46,179 nucleotides of DNA. Source: Bacteroidales bacterium (GTDB lineage Bacteria; Bacteroidota; Bacteroidia; Bacteroidales; WCHB1-69). Made by a program: the position numbers and the translations under genes. The first letter of the stretch is position 1; each line of letters starts with the position of its first letter. This document shows, piece after piece, positions 1 to 9,637 of this stretch. Location: assembly GCA_017506175.1 (NCBI GenBank), contig JAFVNW010000098.1, positions 1 to 46,179 on the forward strand, written 5' to 3'. A model generated the notes under the pieces. It was not told where the DNA came from. It saw nothing but the letters and a program-made list of their open reading frames with translations, and ran no database searches.

Positions 1-759
1 AGTAGTGTTGCCACTACGGTAGTTTTTCCTGATTTGGATACGAACGCAGTTTTTAGAAAAATTCTGTTGGAAGAATTTACTGGTTGCCAGTGTGTGAATT
101 GTCCTCAGGGGCACTTGGAGATGGCGAACCTGCTTGCCGTCAATGGGGACACGCTGGTAGGCCTTTGCATTCATGCGGGGTTCTTTGCGCGTCCGTTCAA
201 TGATTATCCTCGAGATTTCAGAACCAACGAGGGAACGCAACTTTATGACGATTTACAAGCGGCCACGATAGGAACGCCTTGTGGTGAGGTCAACCGCAAC
301 ACCAATGCGCAGGCCATCGCCCAATGGCAGTCGGCTATTCAAAATGTGGACAAGACTCAAAGAATCGCCGCCATCCAGATAATCAACCAGTATGATGCGG
401 GTACGCGCATTTTGACTGCCAACACCAAAACAACGGTACTTCGGGAATTTGGCAATCCTGTGAAACTGGCATTGTATGTGGTGGAGGATGGGATCGTCTA
501 TCCTCAGAAGAATGGCGCAGAAATCGATACAGCCTACATTCACAACCACATGCTGAGAGGCTCATTGAATGGCACTTATGGGACAAACATCAGCGAGAAT
601 GGCTATGTGGACAAGGGGGCGTCGTACACGAAATCATATCAAGTCAACTGTGGCGAAAAGGATTGGAATGTGGACAACTGCGTCATCCTTGCCATTCTGA
701 CGGATGCCGTGACAAAAGAGGTTTTACAAGTTGAAAAGTGTCCTTTTTTAGATGATTAA
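1..759 (+). CDS. Omp28-related outer membrane protein, 5' end cut by window edge
   Basis: The reading frame is open from base 1, so the true start lies outside the window; 252 residues are visible. Near the start is the motif EEFTGCQCVNCPQGH (visible residues 24-38), a thioredoxin-like CxxC variant typical of Omp28-family proteins of Bacteroidota. These are exported thioredoxin-fold proteins associated with the outer membrane; their substrate is not established. The rest of the visible part fits the family and has no membrane helix. The signal peptide would be upstream and is not seen. The stop codon overlaps the start of the next gene by 8 bp, so the two are probably co-translated. Family assignment is by motif; the exact role is unknown. 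Confidence 0.8.
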   Translation, partial: SSVATTVVFPDLDTNAVFRKILLEEFTGCQCVNCPQGHLEMANLLAVNGDTLVGLCIHAGFFARPFNDYPRDFRTNEGTQLYDDLQAATIGTPCGEVNRNTNAQAIAQWQSAIQNVDKTQRIAAIQIINQYDAGTRILTANTKTTVLREFGNPVKLALYVVEDGIVYPQKNGAEIDTAYIHNHMLRGSLNGTYGTNISENGYVDKGASYTKSYQVNCGEKDWNVDNCVILAILTDAVTKEVLQVEKCPFLDD

Positions 760-1675
760 GCTTCGCAAATCACCCATCCTAAAAAAGATAGAGGAAACGA
801 GCAATCGCATTGTATTGCCCGGATTTCAGGGTGTTCCCTTGGGGACCGTCATGAGGTTTTTCTTCAAATCTCTTTCAAAAGGGATTATCTTTCACCGCGC
901 TGCGGCAATGACCTACCGCGTTTTCTTCTCCATCATCCCGATGTTCATGGCCTTGTTTGCCGCTCTTTCTTTCTTTGGCGAACGTGCCCAGGCAATCATC
1001 TTGAATTTCATTGAATCCGTCGTGCCCGCATACGTCTGGCCGGCCATTTCCGAGATGATTACGGAGGTGATGAGGAAGCAGAGCGGTACGGTGTTCTATT
1101 TCTCGTTGTTCATCGGCACATTTTTTCTTTTCATTTCGGTCAATGCGTGCATCAACATATTGAACACCACCTACTTTGCCGACACGCGCAGGTCGTTTTT
1201 CCGGCAACTGCCCATCGTGTTCCTCATTATTATTATATGGTTGACAATCATCGTTCTGGCCATCGGCGTTTTCATCGGCGCCTCCGCCACTTTCAGTTAT
1301 ATTGACTCGCACATCTTCAAGTCGCAGCACCTGCTGCAAACCTGCCTTTTCATTTTCAAATGGCTATTGTTGTTTTTCCTCGTCTATATGTTCATCTCCT
1401 CGTTCTACTATCTCGCACCGGCAAAAATCCGCGAGTATAAGTTGTTTTCCGCAGGCTCTACCTTCGCGACCATCTCTATGGTATTGATTTTAGGCATAAT
1501 GAATTTCTATTTCGCTAATTTCGGGAATTATAATCTCATCTACGGTTCATTGGGTGCCCTGTTCGCCATTCAACTCTGGCTGTATTGGAATGCGATGTTC
1601 ATCCTGATTGGCTATGACCTAAACGTGAGCATAGCGGCTGCCAAAAAGAGTCATGGCAATTTCTTAAAAAGTTGA
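752..1675 (+). CDS. YihY/virulence factor BrkB family inner-membrane protein
   Basis: A 307-residue integral membrane protein with about six hydrophobic segments (roughly residues 55-80, 113-135, 150-175, 195-215, 233-255 and 265-290). The AAAMTYRVFFSIIP stretch before the first helix matches the conserved AxxxxYxxxFSxxP start of YihY/BrkB proteins. The family was once annotated as ribonuclease BN, an assignment later withdrawn, and its function is still unclear. The ATG lies inside the last codons of the Omp28-like gene (8-bp overlap), and the next gene follows after 6 bp, so it sits within an operon. Length is normal for the family. Confidence 0.88.
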   Translation: MIKLRKSPILKKIEETSNRIVLPGFQGVPLGTVMRFFFKSLSKGIIFHRAAAMTYRVFFSIIPMFMALFAALSFFGERAQAIILNFIESVVPAYVWPAISEMITEVMRKQSGTVFYFSLFIGTFFLFISVNACINILNTTYFADTRRSFFRQLPIVFLIIIIWLTIIVLAIGVFIGASATFSYIDSHIFKSQHLLQTCLFIFKWLLLFFLVYMFISSFYYLAPAKIREYKLFSAGSTFATISMVLILGIMNFYFANFGNYNLIYGSLGALFAIQLWLYWNAMFILIGYDLNVSIAAAKKSHGNFLKS

Positions 1676-1681
1676 TTTATA

Positions 1682-3259
1682 ATGAGAAAAGGTCTGTTTT
1701 TCGGTTGTTGCTTTCTGTTGATTTGCCTGATTATAGGCGAATCAATGATTCGGAAGACACCTGAACCAGGCTTTGTTTACGTGAAGCATAATGGACTTCA
1801 ATGCAACGGGGAATCCTTTTTTCCCCTTATGCTGAACTACATTGTTGATTGTCAGGAAGATGAGGATGGAAACTTCATTCTAGCGCCTTATGCAGAGTAT
1901 GATTCTGCGCAATACGTGGAAGCGGTGGGCAAAGAAGCGGTTGCACAGCAGTTGGCAGGGCATTTTCAGCTTGTTAAGGAATTGGGATTCAATACATTAA
2001 GAGTTTGTTTCGATCGAGTTCTATTTGACGATTCCAACCATCCCTACTATCCAACCGATGGTAGACATTTCTATTTAAATCAAAGAAGTGACAGGAATGC
2101 CATTTTCAAGGGGGTGGAATCGTTTCTGAGGTTAGCCGAAGAGCGGCATCTGCGTGTGATGCTGCTTATCAAGCCCCCGATTGAAAATGATGATTTGGAG
2201 GTTTTTACGGTAGAATTGCTGAAGTATTTCAGTAAGGATACCACACTATTCGCATACGATTTCATGAACGAGCCGCTCTATTTCGATACGGAGGAGAATC
2301 GTTTGAAAACAGATGCTCAGAACATTGTGGAACATTGGAGAAAGCTTGTCCGTAAAAACGCACCGAATCAGTTGTTTACCATCGGCTTTTCCGAGCCGAT
2401 AGAGGTATTGGAGTGGGATGCAGCGATGCTTCCCGTTGATTTTGTGGAGATTCACACCTATCATCCCCTTCGCATTCCTAATGAGATTTACTGGTATGCC
2501 AAGTATGTTGGAAAACCCTGGATGGTTGGTGAGACGGGGCTGCCGGCCGATGGAGACTCCATCAGCTATGCTGCGCAGCGGGATTTGTTTGAGGCGGCCT
2601 ATACGCTGACGCGAGATGCTGGCGGATGCGGCTTCGGATGGTGGGAATTCCAGGAGCTGTCGGTATCTCACTTCGAAGCGAGATACACTGGTTTGCTCAA
2701 TCACCAAGGGATCACCCAAACCGCTGATGGAAAGCACATTGTCAAGGGAACACTGAAAATCACCCCGGAACAGATTTCGGAAATCATCAACCATTATGTC
2801 CCCAATGAAGTGAAGCGCCCCGTCAATTATTACAATATGATGGGCTACCAGAATATTGTAATTACCGGTGAGATTTTGGACAGTACCACCACTACACCCG
2901 TTGAAGGGGCGGTGATTCGCGGCTGGAACGAGGACTGGTCGGTGGGGATGAATACATTCAGCGATGAAAACGGGCATTTCACACTCTACTGCAATGCCCC
3001 CTGCACCCATTTCGAGATTTCCGCCCCGCAAATGACCAAAGTAAAATTCAACCGCCATCTCTCCTATTTGAATCAACAAGGAGAAGAATCCAATGTCAAT
3101 AATTTGAAAGACAATAAATTGGAATATCACGATATCTCATATCAGCCATTTTTAAAGGAAAATCCGAAGAATATCTTTGACTTCGACGGCCAATACTTTT
3201 CAAATGCCGATTTTACTGCGAATTTAGGCACAATTATATTATCACAAATCAAAAAATAA
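1682..3259 (+). CDS. Secreted glycoside hydrolase, GH5-like, with C-terminal regulatory-like domain
   Basis: 525 residues. The N-terminus is a hydrophobic signal peptide or anchor (about residues 3-20). Residues about 40-350 look like a clan GH-A (beta/alpha)8 barrel: DFMNEP carries the expected acid/base Glu (E197), VGETGLP the nucleophile Glu (E284), and HTY lies between them. This matches GH5-type cellulase/mannanase enzymes; the substrate cannot be read from the sequence. Residues about 390-465 look like a carboxypeptidase-regulatory-like beta-sandwich (ITGEILDSTT start), common in Bacteroidota surface proteins. It starts 6 bp after the YihY gene and ends 6 bp before the M3 peptidase gene, so it is part of the same operon. 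There is no SusC/SusD pair nearby, so it is not a classical polysaccharide utilisation locus. Confidence 0.75.
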   Translation: MRKGLFFGCCFLLICLIIGESMIRKTPEPGFVYVKHNGLQCNGESFFPLMLNYIVDCQEDEDGNFILAPYAEYDSAQYVEAVGKEAVAQQLAGHFQLVKELGFNTLRVCFDRVLFDDSNHPYYPTDGRHFYLNQRSDRNAIFKGVESFLRLAEERHLRVMLLIKPPIENDDLEVFTVELLKYFSKDTTLFAYDFMNEPLYFDTEENRLKTDAQNIVEHWRKLVRKNAPNQLFTIGFSEPIEVLEWDAAMLPVDFVEIHTYHPLRIPNEIYWYAKYVGKPWMVGETGLPADGDSISYAAQRDLFEAAYTLTRDAGGCGFGWWEFQELSVSHFEARYTGLLNHQGITQTADGKHIVKGTLKITPEQISEIINHYVPNEVKRPVNYYNMMGYQNIVITGEILDSTTTTPVEGAVIRGWNEDWSVGMNTFSDENGHFTLYCNAPCTHFEISAPQMTKVKFNRHLSYLNQQGEESNVNNLKDNKLEYHDISYQPFLKENPKNIFDFDGQYFSNADFTANLGTIILSQIKK

Positions 3260-3265
3260 CTTTTT

Positions 3266-5359
3266 ATGAAAAAAACAATCACAATTATGGCAGTTGCGGC
3301 CGTTTGCATGATGGGCTGCTCCCAAAAAAGCGCCAATCCGTTTATGGAAGAATGGAACACTCCATACAATGTCCCTCCATTCGACAAGATTAAAACCGAG
3401 CACTACATTCCTGCCTTCGAAGAGGGAATGAAGCAGCAGAGCGAGAATGTTGAGGCCATTGCCAACAATACCGAAGAACCCACTTTTGGCAACACGATTT
3501 TGGCGTTGGAAAACAGCGGAGAACTGCTTGAGAAGGTCAGCGGTGTCTTTTTCAACCTGACAGAATGTTGCAACAGTCCGGAGATGGAGGAAATTGCAAA
3601 CGAGATGATGCCCAAGTTGTCACAGCATTCCGACAACATCTATCTGAACGAGAAACTCTTCAAAAGAGTAAAAGCAGTCTATGAAAAGCAGAACTCAATG
3701 GAGCTGACTCCTGAACAGGCTCGTCTGTTGGAGGTCACATACAAGAATTTCGTTCGAGGAGGAGCCAATATCCCCGCTAACCAGCAGAAACGTTTCCGTG
3801 AAATCAACGAAAGACTGGCTGTTCTCACGCTGAAATTCGGCAACAACGTTTTGAAAGCGACCAACGATTACAAATTAGTCGTTGACAATGTGGAAGAGTT
3901 GAAAGGGATGCCGCAAAGTCAGTTGGATGCCGCGTTGGAAATGGGCAACGCCGATCCGAGTACGAAGGGCAAGTATGTGTTTACAGTGCAGGTGCCCAGC
4001 ATGGAGCCCTTCCTGATGAACTGCGAAAATCGCGAACTGCGCAAAGAGTTGTGGACTGCCTACTCAACCCGCTGTACCTCAGGGGCTTCAGACAATACAA
4101 AAGTAATTGACGAAATTGTAAATCTCCGTTTGGAGCGTGCCAAGATGTTCGGTTTCCCTTCCCATGCCGCCTATGTTCTGGACGATTGCATGGCTAAAAC
4201 GCCCGAGGCAGCCGACAGTTTGCTGATGCAAGTTTGGCGTCCCGCATTGGCCAAAGCCAAGGAAGAAGCCGCACTCTACCAGAAGATGATGAATGAGGAC
4301 GGCATTCAAGGCCAATTGCAGCCATACGACTGGCGTTACTACAGCGAGAAATTGCGCAAAGCCCAATACGACCTCGACGACGATGTGATTCGTCCCTATT
4401 TCTCCTTGGACAATGTAAGAAACGGTGTGTTCCTTTGCTGTGAAAAATTGTATGGCATCACTTTCCGTGAAAACAAGGAGATTCCGACCTACGACAAGGA
4501 CGCCATCCCATACGAAGTAGTGGAAAACGGTCAGGTCATCGCCATCATTTACATGGACTTTTTCCCGCGCGAAAGCAAACGCAGCGGTGCTTGGATGACC
4601 AATTTCCGCGAACAGGAAGTGAAGAACGGCAAAAACATCATCCCTGTCATCTCATTGGTTTTCAACTTCACCAAACCCACCAAGGAGACTCCTTCCCTGC
4701 TCAATTTCGACGAGACCTCTACCTTCTTCCACGAATTCGGACACGGTCTGCACAGCGTGTTCTCGAAGTGCCAGTTCCGTTCAATTTCTGGCACCAACGT
4801 TCCTCGCGATTTCGTGGAACTGCCCTCGCAATTCTTCGAACATTGGGCCAGCGAACCAGAAGTAATGCGTATGTATGCCAAACATTACCAGAGCGGCGAA
4901 GTAATCCCCGACTCCCTGATTAACAAGATTGAAGCCGCCGCCACCTACGGGCAGGGCTTCATCAACACCGAACTGCTGGCCGCCTCCTTCCTTGATTTGG
5001 ATTATTACAGCATTACCGAACCCACGCCAATCAAACTGCCCGATTTTGAAGACCAAGCCATGGCAAAAATCGGTCTGATTCCCGAAATCATCTCCCGCTA
5101 TAAAAGCACTTATTTCCAACATGTCTTCACAACTGGCTATGATGCTGGTTATTATAGCTACACTTGGGCGGCAGTTCTCGACAATGACGCTTTCGAGCCC
5201 TTCAAGGAAAAGGGAATTTTCAACAAGGAAATCGCTACGTCGTTCAGGACAAACATTCTGGAAAAAGGCAATACGGAAGATCCGATGGTGCTCTACAAAC
5301 GCTATCGTGGTGCTGCTCCTTCCATTGAACCCTTGCTGAAAAACAGAGGCCTGAAATAG
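3266..5359 (+). CDS. M3 family zinc metallopeptidase (peptidyl-dipeptidase Dcp-like) lipoprotein
   Basis: 697 residues, the usual length for Dcp/oligopeptidase A-type M3 peptidases. The zinc motif HEFGH is at residues 489-493, and the FVELPSQ segment about 25 residues later supplies the third zinc ligand (Glu). A lipoprotein signal with lipobox MMGC is visible at the N-terminus (cleavage before Cys18), so it is probably a periplasmic lipoprotein that trims peptides, releasing dipeptides from C-termini if it is a true Dcp. It starts 6 bp after the GH5-like gene; fabG follows after 52 bp. The split between Dcp and oligopeptidase A specificity is not certain from sequence alone. Confidence 0.92.
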   Translation: MKKTITIMAVAAVCMMGCSQKSANPFMEEWNTPYNVPPFDKIKTEHYIPAFEEGMKQQSENVEAIANNTEEPTFGNTILALENSGELLEKVSGVFFNLTECCNSPEMEEIANEMMPKLSQHSDNIYLNEKLFKRVKAVYEKQNSMELTPEQARLLEVTYKNFVRGGANIPANQQKRFREINERLAVLTLKFGNNVLKATNDYKLVVDNVEELKGMPQSQLDAALEMGNADPSTKGKYVFTVQVPSMEPFLMNCENRELRKELWTAYSTRCTSGASDNTKVIDEIVNLRLERAKMFGFPSHAAYVLDDCMAKTPEAADSLLMQVWRPALAKAKEEAALYQKMMNEDGIQGQLQPYDWRYYSEKLRKAQYDLDDDVIRPYFSLDNVRNGVFLCCEKLYGITFRENKEIPTYDKDAIPYEVVENGQVIAIIYMDFFPRESKRSGAWMTNFREQEVKNGKNIIPVISLVFNFTKPTKETPSLLNFDETSTFFHEFGHGLHSVFSKCQFRSISGTNVPRDFVELPSQFFEHWASEPEVMRMYAKHYQSGEVIPDSLINKIEAAATYGQGFINTELLAASFLDLDYYSITEPTPIKLPDFEDQAMAKIGLIPEIISRYKSTYFQHVFTTGYDAGYYSYTWAAVLDNDAFEPFKEKGIFNKEIATSFRTNILEKGNTEDPMVLYKRYRGAAPSIEPLLKNRGLK

Positions 5360-5411
5360 TTAGGAACCGGGAAATCAGGATATATTTTATTTAATTGATA
5401 ATGTAATTCAA

Positions 5412-6146
5412 ATGAAACAATTAGAAAATAAAGTCGCCATCGTAACTGGCGGAACGCGTGGAATCGGGCGTGCCATTGTGGAGAAATTCGCAGCGGAAGG
5501 TGCCAAAATCATCTTGACTGGAACATCGCACATCTCCGACGAACTTTCGCAGAAGTTGGATGAAATGGGGGCTGAATATCAATTTGTCAAGGCGAATGCC
5601 GCTTCTATGGAGGATGCGGAAGCAGTGGTTAAAACCTGCATCGACAAGTTCGGTCGCATTGACATCCTTGTCAATAATGCCGGAATCACCCGCGACACGT
5701 TGCTGATGCGCATGAGCGAAAGCGACTGGGATGATGTGATTGCCACGAACTTGAAATCGGTGTTCAATTATACGCGTGCGGTGCAGCAGTTGATGTTGCG
5801 GCAGCGTTCCGGCGCCATCGTCAACATGAGCTCCATTGCCGGTGTGATGGGCAATGCGGGACAGACCAACTACGCTGCTTCTAAGGCGGGCATCATCGGT
5901 TTCACCAAGTCCATCGCAAGAGAAATCGGCAGCCGCAAGGTGCGTTGCAACGCCATTGCGCCCGGACTGATTGAAACGGACATGACCAAGGACCTGCCAG
6001 ATGAAATCAAGGAGGGCATGTTGCGCGGGGTTCCGCTGCGCCGCATGGGCAAGGCGGAGGAAATTGCGAATGTCGCACTCTTCCTCGCCTCCGACCAATC
6101 CTCCTACGTAACCGGCCAGGTGATCGTGTGCGATGGCGGCATGTAA
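5412..6146 (+). CDS. fabG: 3-oxoacyl-[acyl-carrier-protein] reductase
   Basis: 244 residues, standard FabG length. The NADPH-binding TGGTRGIG motif is near the N-terminus, NNAG follows, and the catalytic Ser-Tyr-Lys triad is present (NMSSIAG, then YAASK). The C-terminus VTGQVIVCDGGM is characteristic of FabG. It reduces 3-oxoacyl-ACP in each round of type II fatty acid synthesis in the cytoplasm. The gene stands last in the leftmost + strand run and is followed by a strong bidirectional terminator. No other fab gene is nearby. Other short-chain dehydrogenases could look similar, but the overall match to FabG is close. Confidence 0.93.
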   Translation: MKQLENKVAIVTGGTRGIGRAIVEKFAAEGAKIILTGTSHISDELSQKLDEMGAEYQFVKANAASMEDAEAVVKTCIDKFGRIDILVNNAGITRDTLLMRMSESDWDDVIATNLKSVFNYTRAVQQLMLRQRSGAIVNMSSIAGVMGNAGQTNYAASKAGIIGFTKSIAREIGSRKVRCNAIAPGLIETDMTKDLPDEIKEGMLRGVPLRRMGKAEEIANVALFLASDQSSYVTGQVIVCDGGM

Positions 6147-6168
6147 TCAACGGAGATTCACCCGTAAT

Positions 6169-6200
6169 AAAAAAGGACGTGCATCAACACGTCCTTTTTT
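6169..6200. terminator. Bidirectional intrinsic terminator between fabG and purD
   Basis: A perfect 13-bp inverted repeat (6169-6181 with 6188-6200) encloses a 6-nt loop. The core stem is GGACGTG/CACGTCC flanked by A6 on the left and T6 on the right, so either strand gives a GC stem followed by a U tract. It lies 22 bp after the fabG stop and 20 bp before the purD stop, between convergent genes, as expected for a shared terminator. Confidence 0.95.
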
Positions 6201-6220
6201 GTTGCATAAAACATAAGTTT

Positions 6221-7477
6221 CTACTTATTGAGAGCCCAATGTGCAATGTCTTTGCGATAAAAGAGATTGTCGCAATGGATGTAATTCAATGATTGATAAG
6301 CCTTTGCAACGGCTTCCTCAATGGTGCAGGCCGTGCATACGCACATCAGTACGCGGCCGCCGTTGGTGACGAGTCCGTTGGCGGTCATTTTCGTTCCCAT
6401 GTGGAAAATATGCGCAGGGCAGCCGTCATCGATGGTTATCGCATGGCCTTTCTCATAACTCCCAGGATAGCCGTTGGATGCTAAAACAACGCCCATCGCA
6501 ACTTCACGGCTCCAGCTCAATTCCTGCGGCTTCTCCCCTACCGCCATGGCGTACATCACATCGTAGGCATCGGATTCCAGCAGCGGCAGAACGACTTCCG
6601 TCTCCGGATCGCCAAAGCGTGCGTTGAACTCGATCACTTTGATGCCTTTTTCGGTCTTCATCAGGCCTCCATAGAGCACGCCGCTAAGCGGGCAGCCTTC
6701 CTCAACCATAGCATCGGCTGTCTTTTGAAGGATATTCTTCAAAGCGAATTCCTCATCCTCAGGCGTAATGAAAGGAAGTCTGGTGTAGGCGCCCATGCCT
6801 CCAGTGTTCGGACCTTTGTCGCCGTCGAAAGCGCGTTTGTGGTCTTGCGCCAATGGCATCGGATAAACGTTTCTGCCATTGACAAAGCACATGAACGAGA
6901 ACTCGGGACCTTGCAGGAACTCCTCAATCACGACCTTGCCCTCGCCATAACGGCTGTCCAACAGCATGTCTTTCAATGCGTTCTCTGCTTGTGCAAGGTT
7001 TTCGGCAATCACGACACCTTTTCCCGCTGCCAATCCATCGTACTTGATGACAGACGGGAAAGAGTGCTCGCGAACATATATTAACGCATTATCATAATCG
7101 GTAAAACTGCAATAATCGGCGGTCGGGATGCCATATTTCTGCATGAGCTTTTTGGCGAACTCCTTGCTGGTTTCAATTTGCGTGGCCGCTTTCGTATGTC
7201 CGAGAATGGCAAGGCCATCTTTGCGGAATTCATCCACAATGCCTACGGCAAGAACGGCTTCGGGGCCGACAACTGTCAAATCGATGGCGTTTTCCTTCAC
7301 GAAGGCTTTCAGCGCGGCGACATCCGTCTCCTTGATGGCTACGGACTCCGCCTGCTGCGCGATACCTGCGTTGCCGGGGGCACAATAGATTTTTTCAACT
7401 TGCGGAGAGTGAGAGAGTGCATCTACTATGGCGTGGCAGCGACCGCCGCCGCCGATGACAAGGGCTTTCTTTTTCAT
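6221..7477 (-). CDS. purD: Phosphoribosylamine-glycine ligase (GAR synthetase)
   Basis: 418 residues from the ATG at 7477; an in-frame TTG three codons upstream is a poorer start, since MKKKALVIGGGGR matches the family N-terminus. ATP-grasp features are clear: KYDGLAAGKGV, then QDHKRAFDGDKGPNTGGMGAY, and FNARFGDPE. It joins 5-phosphoribosylamine to glycine with ATP, the second purine step. It is the last gene of the purine operon, 19 bp after purH, and ends at the bidirectional terminator. The usual GGGGREHA motif reads GGGGRCHA here; I know of no catalytic role for the changed residue. Confidence 0.96.
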   Translation of the reverse strand: MKKKALVIGGGGRCHAIVDALSHSPQVEKIYCAPGNAGIAQQAESVAIKETDVAALKAFVKENAIDLTVVGPEAVLAVGIVDEFRKDGLAILGHTKAATQIETSKEFAKKLMQKYGIPTADYCSFTDYDNALIYVREHSFPSVIKYDGLAAGKGVVIAENLAQAENALKDMLLDSRYGEGKVVIEEFLQGPEFSFMCFVNGRNVYPMPLAQDHKRAFDGDKGPNTGGMGAYTRLPFITPEDEEFALKNILQKTADAMVEEGCPLSGVLYGGLMKTEKGIKVIEFNARFGDPETEVVLPLLESDAYDVMYAMAVGEKPQELSWSREVAMGVVLASNGYPGSYEKGHAITIDDGCPAHIFHMGTKMTANGLVTNGGRVLMCVCTACTIEEAVAKAYQSLNYIHCDNLFYRKDIAHWALNK

Positions 7478-7496
7478 TGAGATCAATAATGATTTT

Positions 7497-9023
7497 TTAA
7501 TGTTTAAAATGGCGTACGCCAGTAAATAGCATAGTGATTCCCAGTTTGTTGGCTTCTACAATGGATTCTTCATCTCGGATGCTACCTCCAGGTTGTACGA
7601 TAGCGGAAACGCCGTATTTGGAGGCGAGCTCCACAGTATCGCCGAAGGGAAGGAATCCATCGGAGGCGAGGATGAGTCCGCTGGTGAAGCCGGCTTCGTT
7701 GGCCTCTTTCAACGCGATTTCGGCAGAACCCACGCGGTTGGTCTGTCCCGCACCGATGCCCAGCGTACGGTTGTCGCGAACAACCGCGATGGCGTTGGAC
7801 TTCACGTGTTTTACGATTTTCCATCCAAAATCCATGTCTGCGAGTTCTTCCGCACTCGGTTTCTTTTCTGTCACGCACATTTCGGCGCAGATTTTTTCAA
7901 CGGAGGTGTCGTAATCTTGCATCAGCATACCGCCGCGCACACCCGTATATTGAATCTTGGCACTGGGTGTTTGCATATCCACTTTCAGCACGCGCAAGTT
8001 CTTCTTCGTTGCAAGAATTTCCAATGCTTCGGGAGTATAATCGGGTGCGAGCACGATTTCAAGGAAAATCGGCTTCATGCCTTTGGCAACATCGGCGGTA
8101 AGCGTGCGGTTCACAGCCACAATTCCCCCGTAAATGCTGACTTTATCGGCTTCGTAAGCCGCTTGCCACGCCTCTTCAATGGTTTTGCCGACGGCAGCCC
8201 CGCAAGGATTCATGTGCTTGAGTGCTACGCAGAAAGGTTCGTCAAAATCCTGCACAACCGATAGGGCTGCATTGCCGTCCTGAATGTTGTTGTACGACAT
8301 TTCCTTGCCTTGAATCTGCTCGGCATGAGCCAACGAGAATCCGCAGGGCTCGGGAGCGGCAAAGAATCTGGCTTCCTGATGCGGGTTCTCTCCGTAGCGC
8401 AATGATTGTTTGAGGTCGTATTCCAAAAACAGCTTCTCGTTCAAGCCGGCTTGTTTACGCATATAGGTGGCGATGCACATATCGTACTCAGCGGTGTGCG
8501 TGTAGGCTTTGGCCGACAATTTCAGGCGGGTTTCATCGGAAGTCTTGCCATTGGCAGTGAGTTCGCCAAGAACCGTGTCATAGTCGTCCGGGTCGCAGAT
8601 GATAGTTACATCGCGCCAGTTTTTAGCGGCACTGCGCACCATCGATGGGCCGCCAATGTCAATGTTTTCAATGGCATCGGCCATTGTAACGCCTTCTTTG
8701 GCAATGGTTTGCTTGAACGGGTACAAGTTGACACAAACCAAATCGATGGTTCCGATCTGTTGCTCTTTGAGAATTTGCATGTGTTCCGGCAGGTCGCGGC
8801 GGGCGAGGATGCCGCCGTGTACTTTCGGATGCAGCGTCTTCACCCTACCGTCCAGGATTTCGGGGAAACCAGTCACTTCACTGATGCCGATGGTTTTCAC
8901 GCCGTTTTGCTCAAGCAACTTCTGCGTGCCGCCGGTTGCGATGATTTCCCAGCCGAGTTTTTGCAGGCCTTGTACGAACGGGACGAGGCCGGTTTTGTCG
9001 CTAACTGATACTAATGCTTTCAT
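7497..9023 (-). CDS. purH: Bifunctional AICAR formyltransferase / IMP cyclohydrolase
   Basis: 508 residues, full length. The N-terminal IMP cyclohydrolase domain (about 1-190) begins with ALVSVSDKTG and contains the DGRVKTLHPKVHGG motif. The C-terminal AICAR transformylase domain carries the catalytic Lys-His in LKHMNPCG (the family usually has LKHTNPCG). It performs the last two steps to IMP and uses 10-formyl-THF, which FolD, encoded at the head of the same operon, can supply. purN lies 38 bp upstream and purD 19 bp downstream in the direction of transcription. Confidence 0.97.
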   Translation of the reverse strand: MKALVSVSDKTGLVPFVQGLQKLGWEIIATGGTQKLLEQNGVKTIGISEVTGFPEILDGRVKTLHPKVHGGILARRDLPEHMQILKEQQIGTIDLVCVNLYPFKQTIAKEGVTMADAIENIDIGGPSMVRSAAKNWRDVTIICDPDDYDTVLGELTANGKTSDETRLKLSAKAYTHTAEYDMCIATYMRKQAGLNEKLFLEYDLKQSLRYGENPHQEARFFAAPEPCGFSLAHAEQIQGKEMSYNNIQDGNAALSVVQDFDEPFCVALKHMNPCGAAVGKTIEEAWQAAYEADKVSIYGGIVAVNRTLTADVAKGMKPIFLEIVLAPDYTPEALEILATKKNLRVLKVDMQTPSAKIQYTGVRGGMLMQDYDTSVEKICAEMCVTEKKPSAEELADMDFGWKIVKHVKSNAIAVVRDNRTLGIGAGQTNRVGSAEIALKEANEAGFTSGLILASDGFLPFGDTVELASKYGVSAIVQPGGSIRDEESIVEANKLGITMLFTGVRHFKH

Positions 9024-9061
9024 TGTTTTGGTTTTATTATTCCTGCAGACTGAATCCGCAG

Positions 9062-9637
9062 TTACTTTTGTTCATATTTCATAGTTAATTCCTGAAGCAC
9101 CTCCACATATAGTTGATGCTCAATTACTTGTCCCAGCCGGTGCACCTCGGCGGGGTCGTTGCCATCGTAGGCGAAGGCGCGTTGGGCGATGATTTTCCCG
9201 CCATCGAGTTCGGCATTGACGTAATGGATGGTGATTCCATAGACTTTCACTCCGTAAGCGACCGCATCCTCCACAGCATGGGCGCCGCGAAACGATGGGA
9301 GCAGTGAGGGATGGATGTTGATTATTTTGTCGGGATAGGCATTGAGTAAAGTGTCGCCGACAATGCGCATATAGCCCGCCAGACAAATCAAATCCACGGA
9401 TTTCGCTTGTAACTCATTGAGAATCATTGTCTCGTATGCGGCCTTATTGGCATAGTCCTTTGGATTGAAAATCAGGGATTCGATGCCGAAGCGTTGGGCG
9501 CGCTCTATGACTTTGGCTCCAGGCTTGTCGCAAACCATCAGGGCGACCTTCGCATTGAGTTTCCCGTCTGCGCAGGCCTGCGCGATGGCTTCGAAATTGG
9601 TGCCCGAACCGCTGGCAAAAACGGCTAAATTCTTCAT
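9062..9637 (-). CDS. purN: Phosphoribosylglycinamide formyltransferase
   Basis: 191 residues from the ATG at 9637. A longer frame exists upstream, but the conserved N-terminus MKNLAVFASGSGTNFEAI fixes this start. The formyltransferase signature NIHPSLLPSFRGAH contains the catalytic Asn and His, and ELDGG supplies the Asp. It uses 10-formyl-THF to formylate GAR in the cytoplasm. The start codon overlaps the purM stop as ATGA (4 bp), a classic translational-coupling arrangement. Confidence 0.96.
   Translation of the reverse strand: MKNLAVFASGSGTNFEAIAQACADGKLNAKVALMVCDKPGAKVIERAQRFGIESLIFNPKDYANKAAYETMILNELQAKSVDLICLAGYMRIVGDTLLNAYPDKIINIHPSLLPSFRGAHAVEDAVAYGVKVYGITIHYVNAELDGGKIIAQRAFAYDGNDPAEVHRLGQVIEHQLYVEVLQELTMKYEQK

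Noticed and set aside
1682-3259. Polysaccharide utilisation locus around the GH5-like gene
   Set aside because: No SusC/SusD pair, sensor regulator or further glycosidase lies nearby.
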